From NCBI GenBank assembly GCA_903847975.1, contig CAINFC010000252.1, positions 124,001 to 188,000 of the forward strand: a DNA stretch of 64,000 nucleotides, written 5' to 3'. The notes beneath the pieces are model-generated. The model had not been told where the DNA came from. It searched no databases and worked only from the letters and a program-made list of their open reading frames with translations. Position 1 is the first letter of the stretch, and each line of letters starts with the position of its first letter. This document shows positions 9,475 through 18,789 of this stretch, one piece after another. This DNA is from an uncultured Acidobacteriota bacterium (GTDB taxonomy: Bacteria; Acidobacteriota; UBA6911; CAINFC01). A program made the translations under genes and the position numbers.

Positions 9475-10737
9475 ATGAAAACCAGAGATCTGGAACGAGC
9501 CTACGCCCTGGCCCAACAATGCTACGCCGAAGCCGGAGTGGATACGGAAGCCGCCCTCAAGAAGCTGTCCGGCGTGTCCGTCTCCATGCACTGCTGGCAG
9601 GGTGACGATGTGGGAGGTTTTGAAAATGCCGGAGGCTCGCTCAGCGACGGTCTGGCGGTGACCGGTAACTACCCGGGCAAAGCCCGGAGTCCGCAGGAGC
9701 TGCGGGCCGATTACGAAAAGGCGGTATCGCTGATCCCCGGCAAGCATCGCTTCAACCTGCATGCCTCCTACGCGGAAATGGGCGGAAAGCGGGCCGATCG
9801 GGACGCGCTGGAAGTGGAACACTTCGGAAACTGGATTGCCTGGGCCAAATCCCTGAAGATCGGCATGGATTTCAACCAGACCTACTTTTCCCACCCCAAG
9901 GTGGATCGCGGGCTGACCCTGACCCACCCGAACAAGGCGATCCGCAGCTTCTGGATCCGCCACGGCATCTGCTGCCGGATGATCGGCGCTTCCATCGGCA
10001 AAGCCCTGGGGAAAGGCTGCCTGACCAACCTGTGGATTCCGGACGGGATGAAGGATACGCCCGCCGATCGCCGCGGACCCCGCGAGCGCCTGGCGGAATC
10101 GCTGGATGAAATTTTCGCCGTCAAGATCGAGCCGAAATACAACGTCGACTCGGTGGAACCCAAGCTCTTCGGAATCGGGGCGGAGAGCTACACCCCGGGA
10201 TCGCACGAATTTTACGTCGGCTACGCCGTCAGCCGCAAAGTCCTGCTGACTCTCGATTCCGGGCACTACCACCCCACAGAGGGGATCGCCGACAAAATCA
10301 GCTCCGTGCTGACTTTCCTGCCGGAAATCGCCCTGCATGTCAGCCGCGGGGTGCGCTGGGACAGCGATCACGTGGTCACCCTCAGCGACGACCTGCAGGC
10401 CATTGGTCAGGAAATCGTATGGGGAGGCTATCTCGACCGGATCCGTATCGGACTGGACTATTTTGATGCCAGCATCAACCGCATCGCCGCCTGGGTCATC
10501 GGAACCCGCAACCTGCTCAAGGCCCTGCTTCTGGCGCTGCTGGCGCCCTATCCGCAAATGAAGAAGCTGGAAGCCGAAGGCGATTACACCTCGCGCCTGG
10601 CATTGATGGAGGAGAGCAAGACCATGCCGTTCCGCGCCGTCTGGGATCAGCACTGCCTGCGCTGCGGCGTGCCGGATGGAAGCGGATGGCTGGCCGAAGT
10701 CAAGCGCTACGAAAATGAAGTTCTGGCCAAGCGCTAG
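9475..10737 (+). CDS. rhaA: L-rhamnose isomerase
   Basis: RhaA interconverts L-rhamnose and L-rhamnulose, the first step of rhamnose breakdown. The protein is 420 residues (E. coli RhaA is 419) and is collinear with the family: VSMHCWQGDDVGGFE near the N terminus, the metal/substrate segments FNLHASY, GMDFNQTYFSHPK and IGAESYTPGSHEFY, then TLDSGHYHPTE and VSRGVRWDSDHVV. A GGTGGAG site lies 7 bases before the ATG. It is followed after 24 bases by the rhamnose transporter. Rhamnulokinase and rhamnulose-phosphate aldolase are not in the window. Confidence 0.96.
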   Translation: MKTRDLERAYALAQQCYAEAGVDTEAALKKLSGVSVSMHCWQGDDVGGFENAGGSLSDGLAVTGNYPGKARSPQELRADYEKAVSLIPGKHRFNLHASYAEMGGKRADRDALEVEHFGNWIAWAKSLKIGMDFNQTYFSHPKVDRGLTLTHPNKAIRSFWIRHGICCRMIGASIGKALGKGCLTNLWIPDGMKDTPADRRGPRERLAESLDEIFAVKIEPKYNVDSVEPKLFGIGAESYTPGSHEFYVGYAVSRKVLLTLDSGHYHPTEGIADKISSVLTFLPEIALHVSRGVRWDSDHVVTLSDDLQAIGQEIVWGGYLDRIRIGLDYFDASINRIAAWVIGTRNLLKALLLALLAPYPQMKKLEAEGDYTSRLALMEESKTMPFRAVWDQHCLRCGVPDGSGWLAEVKRYENEVLAKR

Positions 10738-10761
10738 GCGTTTTCAGGGAGGTCTCGACTC

Positions 10762-11844
10762 ATGGATCAGGCTGCAAATGAATTCTCCAATCCCGCTCTG
10801 GGAGTAGTTCTTTTCATGCTCGGAGGGCTGTCCGGCGCCGTCTTCTACCTGCCTTTTCAAAAGGTCCGGAACTGGGCCTGGGAAAGCTACTGGCTGGTCT
10901 ACGCGGTGGCCGGACTGGTTGCGGTGCCGTGGGTGCTGGGGCTGAGCACCTCTCCCAACCTGCTGTCCGTCCTGCGGCAGGCTCCGGGGCAGACCCTGCT
11001 CTATTGCATGCTCTGCGGAGCCATGTGGGGTGTGGGAGGCCTGACCTGGGGTCTGATGATCCGCTACCTCGGCGTGGGGCTGGGCCTGGCCATCGGCTGC
11101 GGCCTGTGCTCCACCGCCGGAACCCTGGTCCCCCCCATTCTCGAGGGTAACATCGGCCGGCTCTACGGCAGCGGGCCGGCCAACGCCTCGCTGGGGGGAG
11201 TGCTGGTTTCCCTGCTGGGAATCATCCTGGTGGGAATGGCCGGCATGTCCAAGGAAAGCGAGCTGGCGGAAGAAATCAAGAAGAAGGCGGTTGCGGAATA
11301 CAATTTCAAAAAAGGTCTCCTGGTGGCGGTCTTTTCCGGACTGATGAGCTCGGCCATGAATTTCGGGCTGCAGGGAGGCAAGGAGATCGAAAAACTGGCC
11401 CAGACCCTGGAGCCGGCCACGCCTTCCACCTGGAAAGGGATACCGGTCCTGGTGGTCGTCCTGCTGGGCGGTTTTCTGATCAATTTCTCCTGGTGCCTGT
11501 ATCTCAACTTTAAAAACAAAACCCTACGGGACTATGTCCGCAAGGACGCGCCGCTGCCGGCCAATCTTTTCTTCGCCGGGCTGGCAGGCGCCATCTGGTG
11601 TTCGCAGTTCATATTCTTCAAGACCGGGGAGCCGGCCATGGGCCGGATGGCCTATATCGGCTGGGCGGTGCTGATGGCCAGCGCCATTCTGTTCAGCACC
11701 CTGCTCGGCATGTTTCTGGGTGAGTGGAAGGAGACTAGCGGCAAAACCCGCGGATTGCTGGCGGTCGGATTGCTGCTGCTGCTCCTTTCCACCATGCTGG
11801 CCGCTTACAGCGGGTACCTGGGACAGGCCGCCGCCGGAGGATAG
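10762..11844 (+). CDS. rhaT: L-rhamnose:H+ symporter
   Basis: This 360-residue inner-membrane protein has about ten hydrophobic segments and the drug/metabolite-transporter-type fold of RhaT. Recognisable stretches are FYLPFQKVRNWAWESYWL, AMWGVGGLTWGLMIRYLGVGLG and GCGLCSTAGTLVPPI. It is paired with rhaA (24-base gap, GGGAGG before the ATG), which supports rhamnose as substrate. Its stop lies 7 bases from the convergent histidine kinase gene. Confidence 0.94.
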   Translation: MDQAANEFSNPALGVVLFMLGGLSGAVFYLPFQKVRNWAWESYWLVYAVAGLVAVPWVLGLSTSPNLLSVLRQAPGQTLLYCMLCGAMWGVGGLTWGLMIRYLGVGLGLAIGCGLCSTAGTLVPPILEGNIGRLYGSGPANASLGGVLVSLLGIILVGMAGMSKESELAEEIKKKAVAEYNFKKGLLVAVFSGLMSSAMNFGLQGGKEIEKLAQTLEPATPSTWKGIPVLVVVLLGGFLINFSWCLYLNFKNKTLRDYVRKDAPLPANLFFAGLAGAIWCSQFIFFKTGEPAMGRMAYIGWAVLMASAILFSTLLGMFLGEWKETSGKTRGLLAVGLLLLLLSTMLAAYSGYLGQAAAGG

Positions 11845-11851
11845 CGGCCGC

Positions 11852-13819
11852 CTAGCCTTCCGTTTTCCCGACCGGAAGCTCCACGAAGAAAGAAGTGCCG
11901 TGGTTCAGGCTGCTTTCCGCGTAGATGTTTCCCCCATGCTCGCGCACGATACCGAAGCTGACGCTGAGCCCCAGGCCGGTTCCCTTGCCTACCGATTTGG
12001 TAGTGAAAAAGGGATCGAAGATTTTCATCATATTTTCCTTGGAAATGCCTGTGCCGGTATCGGCAATGGCGACCACCGCCATGGATCCGCGGACTTGGGT
12101 CGACAGGGTCAGCGTACCGGGCGCCCCGGTATCCTGGATGGCGTGATGCGCGTTGTTGATCAGATTTAAAAAGACCTGCCCCAGCTGGTTGGGGTCCGCC
12201 AGAACCTCCAGCGGCTCCTGGCCCATTTGATCCTGAATGGTGATGTTGCTGAGCTTCAGCTCGTACTGCTTCAGCTCCAGGGTGCTGCGCAGAACCTCGT
12301 TCAGGTTGATCAGGCATTTTTCCGGAGGGTACTGGCGGGAAAACCGCAGCAGGTTCTGTACGATGCGCTGCATGCGCTGGCTTTGCTTGCGGACCTTCTC
12401 CAGATCCTTGCGGGTCTGCTCGTCGGTCTGCCCCTCCATGATCAGCTCCGTAAAGCCCAGGATGGAAGTCAGGGGATTGTTGAGCTCATGGGCCACTCCG
12501 GCGACCAGCTCACCGATGGAGGAGAGCTTTTCCGCCTGGATCAGCTGCCGGTTGAGCCGGTTCAGCTCGGTGACGTCCTTCCAGATGGATACCGTCCCCA
12601 CCGGCCGGGTGTTCTGGTCCCGGAGGTAGGAAAGGGTCAGGTTTATTTCCAGCTGACTGCCTGACTTGACGGTAATCTGGGTGGAGTGGTTGCGGATATC
12701 CTGGTGCTCCGAGAGGAAACCGGCAAGGAAGCTCTGGGATTCCGCGGAGAAAAACTGCGGCAGCCAGGGCTGGTTCAGCATTTCCGTCCGGGAATACCCG
12801 GTCATGAGCTCCGCACTGCGATTAAACTCCAACACATTTCCGTTCAAATCGGCGGCAATTATGGCATCCGGGGAATTCCGGAGGATGTTGCTCAGGTAAT
12901 CCCGCTGGTGGCGAAGCTCTCCCTCCAGGCGCTTCCGTTCGGAAATATCGCGCGCCAGCACCACTGCACCCAGGAACTCCTGCTTGTGATTGAAAAGCGG
13001 CGCCGTGGAAATCAGGAAATCGGCATGCATGAAAGAATGGGCTATCTCTTCGGCGAATGCGGAGTGCAGGTCCAGGGTGGCCTGCAATGGACAGTTGGAC
13101 GGAGGGCCGGATTCCCCGTAAAAGACCTTGTGATAGTTCTGGCCGATCAGCTGGCGGGGATGTTCGCCGATCCGGGAAGCCAGCGACTTGTTGGCGCGGA
13201 CAATCAGGCCCTGGGGATTAACGATCGCCAGAAGGTCCAGGATGGCATCGAAGGTCCGCTCCCATTCATTTTTTCCGCGGTGCAGGATTTCGAACAGGCG
13301 GGCATTTTCCAGGGAGATGGCGATATGGGCACAAACGCCCTGCATGATTTCCGCCTCATGGTAGGAAAACACTTCCTGGTTCTGACGGATGACCAGAGCT
13401 ACTCCCAGACCGCGCTGTTTCAGCTGGATGGGGCAGGCCATCAGAATACAGTTGGCGCTGTCGGCCAGCAGCATTCTTTCGACCAGGAAGTGGGCTTCCG
13501 TACCTTTGCGCATCATAACCCGCAGATTCTTGAGCGCCAGTCCGGCCAGAGAATCCTTGCCCCAGCCCGGGTGGTTGAGGTAGGAATTGAAAGCCGCCCG
13601 GTCCAGACCGGAAAAACAATGGGTTACCCCGGTCTGCGCGGTGGTAGGCAGCAGATATATGAAGCCGCTGTCCGCGTGCACCATCCGCAAAATCTGGTTC
13701 AGGGCCGGTCCCAGCAGATCCGTATAGTGAAATCCTTCCTTCAGGATATTGGAAAAATCGATTTGCGTGGGATCGATGCTGGTATCGTTCGGCGGAATAA
13801 AGGATTGTTTGTCCGACAT
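11852..13819 (-). CDS. GAF/PAS sensor histidine kinase
   Basis: The 655-residue kinase has no transmembrane segment and is probably cytosolic. Order of domains: GAF (about 20-185), PAS (about 195-305, ending in ARDISERKRLEGEL), PAS (about 310-425, ending in IWKDVTELNRL), HisKA with phospho-acceptor His444 in GVAHELNNPL, and an HATPase domain with the D-x-G-x-G box ADTGTGIS and GTGLGLSVSFGI. The input signal is unknown. No response regulator gene is adjacent, so it is an orphan. It starts 21 bases after the racemase gene and probably shares that transcript. Confidence 0.92.
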   Translation of the reverse strand: MSDKQSFIPPNDTSIDPTQIDFSNILKEGFHYTDLLGPALNQILRMVHADSGFIYLLPTTAQTGVTHCFSGLDRAAFNSYLNHPGWGKDSLAGLALKNLRVMMRKGTEAHFLVERMLLADSANCILMACPIQLKQRGLGVALVIRQNQEVFSYHEAEIMQGVCAHIAISLENARLFEILHRGKNEWERTFDAILDLLAIVNPQGLIVRANKSLASRIGEHPRQLIGQNYHKVFYGESGPPSNCPLQATLDLHSAFAEEIAHSFMHADFLISTAPLFNHKQEFLGAVVLARDISERKRLEGELRHQRDYLSNILRNSPDAIIAADLNGNVLEFNRSAELMTGYSRTEMLNQPWLPQFFSAESQSFLAGFLSEHQDIRNHSTQITVKSGSQLEINLTLSYLRDQNTRPVGTVSIWKDVTELNRLNRQLIQAEKLSSIGELVAGVAHELNNPLTSILGFTELIMEGQTDEQTRKDLEKVRKQSQRMQRIVQNLLRFSRQYPPEKCLINLNEVLRSTLELKQYELKLSNITIQDQMGQEPLEVLADPNQLGQVFLNLINNAHHAIQDTGAPGTLTLSTQVRGSMAVVAIADTGTGISKENMMKIFDPFFTTKSVGKGTGLGLSVSFGIVREHGGNIYAESSLNHGTSFFVELPVGKTEG

Positions 13820-13840
13820 GGCAGTAAGTATTGGAACTGG

Positions 13841-14974
13841 TTAAGTATTAAGGTATTCCGGAGGGGGAGCAAATTCCATGCGGCGGCAGGTCAGGGAATC
13901 GATGTAGTCCCAGTCCGGCTGGAAGCCTATTCCCGGCCCTTCCGGCACGGCGATGAATCCCTCCCGGTCCACCTCCACCCAAGGCGTAATGATGTCCCGC
14001 GCAAAGTACCGCCGGCTGGCCGACACGTCTCCGGGAAGAACAAACCCTTCCATACTGGAAAGGGCGATGTTGTGGGCCCGGCCGATGCCGCTCTCCAGCA
14101 TGCCGCCGCACCACAGCGGGACCTGGCGGTCCCTGGCCAGGGCATGAATCTTCCGCGCCTCGCTGTAACCGCCCACCCTTCCCAGTTTGACATTGACGAT
14201 TCTGCCGCTGTCCAGGGCCAGCGCTTTGCGGACGTCTTCCGCCTGAAGAATCGACTCGTCCAGGCAGATGGGCGTTTTCAGCTCCTGCTGCAGCCGGCTG
14301 TGGTCCAGCAGATCGGCATGGTGCAGCGGCTGCTCCACCATCATCAGGTCGAAGCGGTCCAGGCCCTTGAGGTGTTCCAGGTCGTTCAGGGTATAGGCCG
14401 AATTGGCGTCCGCCATCAGGCGAATCGCCGGGAACGTTTCGCGGATCCTCTCCAGGATATGGGTATCCCATCCGGGTTTGATTTTGACTTTGATGCGCTG
14501 GTATCCGGCCGCCAGTTCCACGGCGATCTTCTCCAGGAGCTGCGCCGGCGAGTCCTGAATCCCGATGGAAACACCGCAGGCGATTTTTTGCCGCGTACCG
14601 CCGAGAAGGCGCGAAAGTGGAATCCCATGGAGTTTCGCTTCCAGATCCCAGGCCGCGGTTTCCAGGGCCGCTTTGGCCATGGGGTGACCGCGGACCCGGT
14701 CGAAAAGCGCGGCCACCTGCGAGGCCCGGTCCACTTTTCTCTTCCAGAGCATGGGGACCAGGAAGTCCTGTAACATGTGCCAGGCGGTACCCGTGGTTTC
14801 ATGGCTGAAAAACGGACCCTCCGGGGCAGTGCATTCGCCGTACCCAACCGCCCCCTGGCCAAAAAGCCGCACCAGAAGAATGCGACGGACGGTAGTCCGG
14901 CCGAAGCTGGTTTCAAAAAAATGAACCAGGGGCAGGGTGATTTCCCTTATTTCCAAGCGCTCGAATTTCAGCAT
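13841..14974 (-). CDS. Enolase-superfamily N-succinylamino acid racemase / o-succinylbenzoate synthase
   Basis: The 377-residue protein belongs to the OSBS/NSAR family. The catalytic KxK (RIKVKIKPGWD), metal ligands in MADANSAY, MVEQPL and CLDES, the second catalytic Lys in NVKLGRVGG and the GGMLESGIGRAHNIA end motif are all present. The ATG at 14974 overlaps the last 7 bases of the upstream GNAT gene, so the two are translationally coupled. Linkage to a COG3375-type GNAT is the signature of the N-succinylamino acid racemase pathway that converts D- to L-amino acids (established in Geobacillus). Menaquinone synthesis (MenC) would instead predict men genes nearby, and none is seen. A frame-open extension up to 15550 exists but lies inside the GNAT gene and is rejected. 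Confidence 0.85.
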   Translation of the reverse strand: MLKFERLEIREITLPLVHFFETSFGRTTVRRILLVRLFGQGAVGYGECTAPEGPFFSHETTGTAWHMLQDFLVPMLWKRKVDRASQVAALFDRVRGHPMAKAALETAAWDLEAKLHGIPLSRLLGGTRQKIACGVSIGIQDSPAQLLEKIAVELAAGYQRIKVKIKPGWDTHILERIRETFPAIRLMADANSAYTLNDLEHLKGLDRFDLMMVEQPLHHADLLDHSRLQQELKTPICLDESILQAEDVRKALALDSGRIVNVKLGRVGGYSEARKIHALARDRQVPLWCGGMLESGIGRAHNIALSSMEGFVLPGDVSASRRYFARDIITPWVEVDREGFIAVPEGPGIGFQPDWDYIDSLTCRRMEFAPPPEYLNT

Positions 14975-15831
14975 GATTCCAGAATAAAAAAGGTCCGCCA
15001 GGAATTCGAAAGCGGGCCGGAAGTTTCTTCGCCGGGAATGCGCACCACACGGTTCATTTCGAAGCCCATCGAAAAGGCCGACATCAGAAGGACCCGAAAT
15101 TTTCGACGCCATTCCCGGGCGAGATGGATATTGGATTGCAGCAGTCCGGAAAAATCCCCGGGTATTTCCAGGCAAAAACGGTGCAGGGCGCGGTCCGGCA
15201 GCCGGGCATCCAGGCACGGCGACTTGCGGTGCGCCCTCCATTGCAGCAGGACCGGCGGCAATTCCGCGGCGGGCAAGGCACGGACAGAATCCGGCGCCCC
15301 CTCCATGCGGGCCACCACTCCCGGATGATCCAGATCCCATTCGGCCAGAACGCGGTCGGTGCCCAGCCGGCCGTGTACGGCGCTGGAGGAACCGGGGCCA
15401 TAGGCGTTTCGAATGTAGCTCCGGACGCAGGCCCCCAGCCGGTTGAGGTTGAAATAGGCGTTCCGGGCCTGCAAAGGATCGAAGGTCCAGGTGATTCGGC
15501 GAATCCCTGTTTTCAGAGCGTCCTGGCGCTGCGCCTGCTTCATCCGCCACCCCACGCCACCGTTCTGAAAATCGGGGTGAACCGCCAGAAGATTGGAGTG
15601 CCAGGACGGAATTCCGGCATGAAAGGAAGGTTGCGCCAAGGTAAATCCAATCAGCCGGTTTTCTTTCCCCGTAAATGCTCCGAGAACGTTTCCGCCCAGG
15701 AACGAATAAAGTTTGTACAGCCGCGGAGGGAGCAGATCGCGGTCCTCAAACTTCCAGATCAATTTTTGAAGATCGGCGCAGCGCTCATAATCTTCAAAGC
15801 TCTCGATGGATCTGATCTCAATCCCGCACAT
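14968..15831 (-). CDS. GNAT N-acyltransferase (COG3375-type), probable amino acid N-succinyltransferase
   Basis: The 287-residue protein has a GNAT core: LIGFTLAQPS, then the acyl-CoA segment LLAVHPDFQNGGVGWRMKQAQ. It also carries the family block ITWTFDPLQARNAYFNLNRLGA, the YGPGSSSAVHGRLGTDRVLAEWDL stretch and a long C-terminal domain. In characterised relatives next to an NSAR enzyme it succinylates D-amino acids; the substrate here is inferred from that linkage. It overlaps the racemase gene by 7 bases and starts 49 bases after mutM. The third pathway enzyme, an L-desuccinylase of the M20 type, is not in the window. Confidence 0.8.
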   Translation of the reverse strand: MCGIEIRSIESFEDYERCADLQKLIWKFEDRDLLPPRLYKLYSFLGGNVLGAFTGKENRLIGFTLAQPSFHAGIPSWHSNLLAVHPDFQNGGVGWRMKQAQRQDALKTGIRRITWTFDPLQARNAYFNLNRLGACVRSYIRNAYGPGSSSAVHGRLGTDRVLAEWDLDHPGVVARMEGAPDSVRALPAAELPPVLLQWRAHRKSPCLDARLPDRALHRFCLEIPGDFSGLLQSNIHLAREWRRKFRVLLMSAFSMGFEMNRVVRIPGEETSGPLSNSWRTFFILESC

Positions 15832-15880
15832 AGCCGTATATTATAACGATTATAATCCAGGGAGTTCCCTGGGCAAACGA

Positions 15881-16714
15881 TTACCTCGAAAGCACCTGGC
15901 AACGGGGACAGAAATGAGCCGACCGGCCGCCGGCCGTAATCCGGAGGATGGCGGCGCAGCAATCTTCTTTCCGGCACGGCTCTCCGGTACGCCCGTACAC
16001 GTTATATTGCAGCTGAAACTGTCCCGGGCGCCGCAGGCCGTCCACATAGTCCCGAATGGAAGATCCACCCGCGCGGATCGCCCGGGTCAAAACCTGGCGG
16101 ATGGCCTGGTGCAGGCGTTTGGCCTGGGGCCGGGGGATCCGATGAGCCGGCTGCCGGGGATGAAGCCGGCTCAAAAAAAGAGCTTCGTCCGAATAAATAT
16201 TTCCGATTCCGCAGAGAAAATGCTGGTCCAGGAGCAGGGCCTTGATTTCCCTTTTTCGGGAAGCCAGCGCCTGGCAGAACTCCTGGCTGGAAATCTGCAG
16301 GGGATCGGGCCCCAGGGATTCCAGCTGCGGACAGGTGCTTTTATCGCGGGCGCCCAGCAGCAGCACCTTGCCGAAGCGTCGTGGATCTTCGAATCGAAGC
16401 TCCTGGGTGGAATCGGCCAGAAAAAGGATCAGGTGCGTGTGTTTGGCGAGGGGCGTCTGGTGCTCGGCGCAATACAGCCGACCGGACATGCCAAGATGGA
16501 TGACCAGCAGATCTCCGGAGGAGAGGTGGCAGAGAATATATTTTCCCTTGCGCTGCAGGTCGGTAATCACCTGGCGACGAATTTTCCGGAGAAAAACCGC
16601 CGGGTTTTTCCATAGCATCGAGGGGCACAAGACCTTGCCGGTCTTGATCTGCCTGCCCTCCAGGAGCGGCCGCAGGCAGCGGACTACGGTTTCCACTTCA
16701 GGCAATTCCGGCAT
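15881..16714 (-). CDS. mutM: Formamidopyrimidine-DNA glycosylase
   Basis: MutM removes 8-oxoguanine and FaPy from DNA and cuts the abasic site. The 277-residue protein begins M-PELPEVETV, so the catalytic Pro2 and Glu3 are intact. It contains RKGKYI with the conserved Lys, HLGMSGRL, DPRRFGKV, the helix-two-turn-helix LLDQHFLCGIGNIYSDEALF and a C-terminal zinc finger. The finger's first pair is C-x4-C (CRKEDC) rather than C-x2-C, a spacing known in some relatives. It functions with mutY (50.9 kb) against oxidised guanine. It lies 7 bases after the OPT gene. Confidence 0.95.
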   Translation of the reverse strand: MPELPEVETVVRCLRPLLEGRQIKTGKVLCPSMLWKNPAVFLRKIRRQVITDLQRKGKYILCHLSSGDLLVIHLGMSGRLYCAEHQTPLAKHTHLILFLADSTQELRFEDPRRFGKVLLLGARDKSTCPQLESLGPDPLQISSQEFCQALASRKREIKALLLDQHFLCGIGNIYSDEALFLSRLHPRQPAHRIPRPQAKRLHQAIRQVLTRAIRAGGSSIRDYVDGLRRPGQFQLQYNVYGRTGEPCRKEDCCAAILRITAGGRSAHFCPRCQVLSR

Positions 16715-16721
16715 AGGCAGC

Positions 16722-18743
16722 TCAAACGCGCGAGGAAGAGGAGCTGCCGGCCTGCCGCAAGGGGACGAGAACCAGCACCAGTCCGATTAAGAAAAATACC
16801 AGCAGGCTCCCGGCAAAAGAGGGCGACGAAAAAAATTCGTAAACCGGAATCTCCCGAAAGGCCAGGAAAGCAAACACCAGCCCCACCAGTGCTTCTCCGG
16901 CAATCAGCCCGGAGGCCAGCAAGGTCCCGTTGTTTTCCACCAGGGATTTCTGGCCTTCGCTCAGCTTCCTTTTTTCCGCCAGCCGGTCCACGATCCCGCG
17001 GACAACACCTCCCAGAAAAATGGCCGACGTGGTTTCCAGGGGCAGATACATGCCTACGCAAACCAGCATGGGGCTCTTCACCTGGATCAATATGAACCCT
17101 ACGGCCATCAACATCCCGACAATAATCAGCGGCCAGGCCATCTGGCCTCCCACGATCCCCTGGGAGACCAGGGCCATGAGGCTGGCCTGGGGAGCAGGCA
17201 GGTTCTTGCCCCCGAATCCGCTGCCGCCCATGTTGATATCTCCCTGATGAAGGATAAACAGCGGAAAATACATGATCGCCGAGGCCAGCAGAACGCCGAT
17301 AATGTCTCCGGTCTGCATTTTCCAGGGGGTTCCGCCCAGGATATGACCCACTTTCAGATCCTGAAGCATTTCACCGGCTACCGCCGCGGAAACGCAAATC
17401 ACCCCGGCTACCGCCAGAACGGCCGCCACCCCGGGCAGTCCCTTCTGGCCCAGCACCACCATGAGGATGGCGGCAATCACAACCGTGGACAGGGTAAGGC
17501 CGCTGATCGGGTTATTGCTGGAACCGATCAGGCCTACCAGGTAGCCGGAAACCGCCGCGAAGAAAAAGCCGGCGATCACCATGATGACCGTCGCTGCCAG
17601 GGCGGCCCCTACATCCTTGGCAAAGTAGTTGTAAAGAAAAAAGGTCAGACATCCCAGAAGGAGAATCCCACCGGCAACCCAGCGAAAATTCAGATCCTTT
17701 TCCGTCCGGCTGATCTCGGCCGCCCCCGAGGCAGCTTTGCGGACATCGTTGACCGAACGCTTCAGCCCGTTGATCAGATTGTTGCGCATTTTCCAAAGGG
17801 TGTAGCAGGCGCTGACCAGCATGCCCCCAATGGCGATGGGGCGCACGACATTGAACCAGACGGCATTCGCCTTTTCAATCCAGGTGGCCTCGCCGGCTCC
17901 CGGAGGAAACGTGGACTCCAGGGAAGGACCGGTAAAATACAAAAGTAAGGGAACAAACAGCCCCCAGGATAAAAGACCGCCGCTGAAGTTCAGAGCGGCC
18001 AGCCGAGGTCCGATAATATAGCCGACGCCCATGTAGGCCGGGCTCACTCCGGGCGTGGAAAGGACTGCGCCTCCGCTCCCTTTCAGAACCCCAGCCGATT
18101 GCAGGCTGACCTCGGCCCTGGTAAAGGGAATGAATTTTTCCCAGGAAGAGGCAAAAAGCTTCATCTGCTTCAGAACCTGGATGGCGGCGCCCAGAACGCC
18201 CGCCCCGAAAAGGTATACGGCACCGGTACCGCCGGCCCGGCCGGCTTTATGGATTTCCGCCGCGGCCTGCGACTCCGGAAAGGGCAGATCGCGATCCTCC
18301 ACCATCACCCTTCGCAAAATAGTGACAAAAAGAATCCCGATCAGGCCTCCCAGCATCATGATGGCCGTGGACTGGAAGTACTTATCGGTTCCATTGAAAT
18401 CGGTCCAGACTCCGGCAACCAGGAAGGCGGGGATCGTGAAAATGGCCCCGGCGGCGACGGACTCCCCGATCGAACCCACCGTGCGGGTCATGTTTTCCTC
18501 GAGAATGGTTCCCCGGAAGAACGGCAGGCGCAGAAGAGCCATTCCGATCACGGCAGCAGGATAGGTAGCGGCGATGGTCATTCCCGCTTTCAGGCCAAGA
18601 TAGGCATTGGCGGCACCCAGGATGACGGACAGCACCAGGCCGAAGAGAAGCGCTTTCAGGCTGAATTCCTTCATGCTGGTCTGGCTGGACACATACGACT
18701 GGTTCCCTTGCTCATTCTTATTCGCAGTTTGCCGCTCGGCCAT
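16722..18743 (-). CDS. OPT-family oligopeptide transporter
   Basis: This 673-residue integral membrane protein has around 15 hydrophobic segments. The OPT N-terminal block is clear (GAANAYLGLKAGMTIAATYPAAVIG, then GTILEENMTRTVGSIGESVAAGAIFT), followed by FPESQAAAEIHKAG and ISGLTLSTVV. Bacterial OPT proteins import small peptides or metal chelates; the substrate here cannot be read from sequence. AAGGG lies 7 bases before the ATG. Neighbours are an acetoacetate-decarboxylase-like gene (46 bases upstream) and mutM (7 bases downstream). The nearby GNAT/racemase pair makes a peptide or amino-acid role plausible. Confidence 0.9.
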   Translation of the reverse strand: MAERQTANKNEQGNQSYVSSQTSMKEFSLKALLFGLVLSVILGAANAYLGLKAGMTIAATYPAAVIGMALLRLPFFRGTILEENMTRTVGSIGESVAAGAIFTIPAFLVAGVWTDFNGTDKYFQSTAIMMLGGLIGILFVTILRRVMVEDRDLPFPESQAAAEIHKAGRAGGTGAVYLFGAGVLGAAIQVLKQMKLFASSWEKFIPFTRAEVSLQSAGVLKGSGGAVLSTPGVSPAYMGVGYIIGPRLAALNFSGGLLSWGLFVPLLLYFTGPSLESTFPPGAGEATWIEKANAVWFNVVRPIAIGGMLVSACYTLWKMRNNLINGLKRSVNDVRKAASGAAEISRTEKDLNFRWVAGGILLLGCLTFFLYNYFAKDVGAALAATVIMVIAGFFFAAVSGYLVGLIGSSNNPISGLTLSTVVIAAILMVVLGQKGLPGVAAVLAVAGVICVSAAVAGEMLQDLKVGHILGGTPWKMQTGDIIGVLLASAIMYFPLFILHQGDINMGGSGFGGKNLPAPQASLMALVSQGIVGGQMAWPLIIVGMLMAVGFILIQVKSPMLVCVGMYLPLETTSAIFLGGVVRGIVDRLAEKRKLSEGQKSLVENNGTLLASGLIAGEALVGLVFAFLAFREIPVYEFFSSPSFAGSLLVFFLIGLVLVLVPLRQAGSSSSSRV

Positions 18744-18789
18744 AGGACACCCTTGGATTAGACGGTTGATGAAGGGGAAAAATGGAAAC

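Noticed and set aside
12686-14773. Long plus-strand open frame opposite the kinase and racemase
   Set aside because: It is antisense to two well-supported genes, lacks any recognisable domain, and reflects codon bias in GC-rich DNA.
13841-15550. Apparent 569-residue fusion of an unknown domain with the racemase
   Set aside because: The extra N-terminal part is the wrong frame of the GNAT gene; the racemase starts at 14974 with a normal family N terminus.
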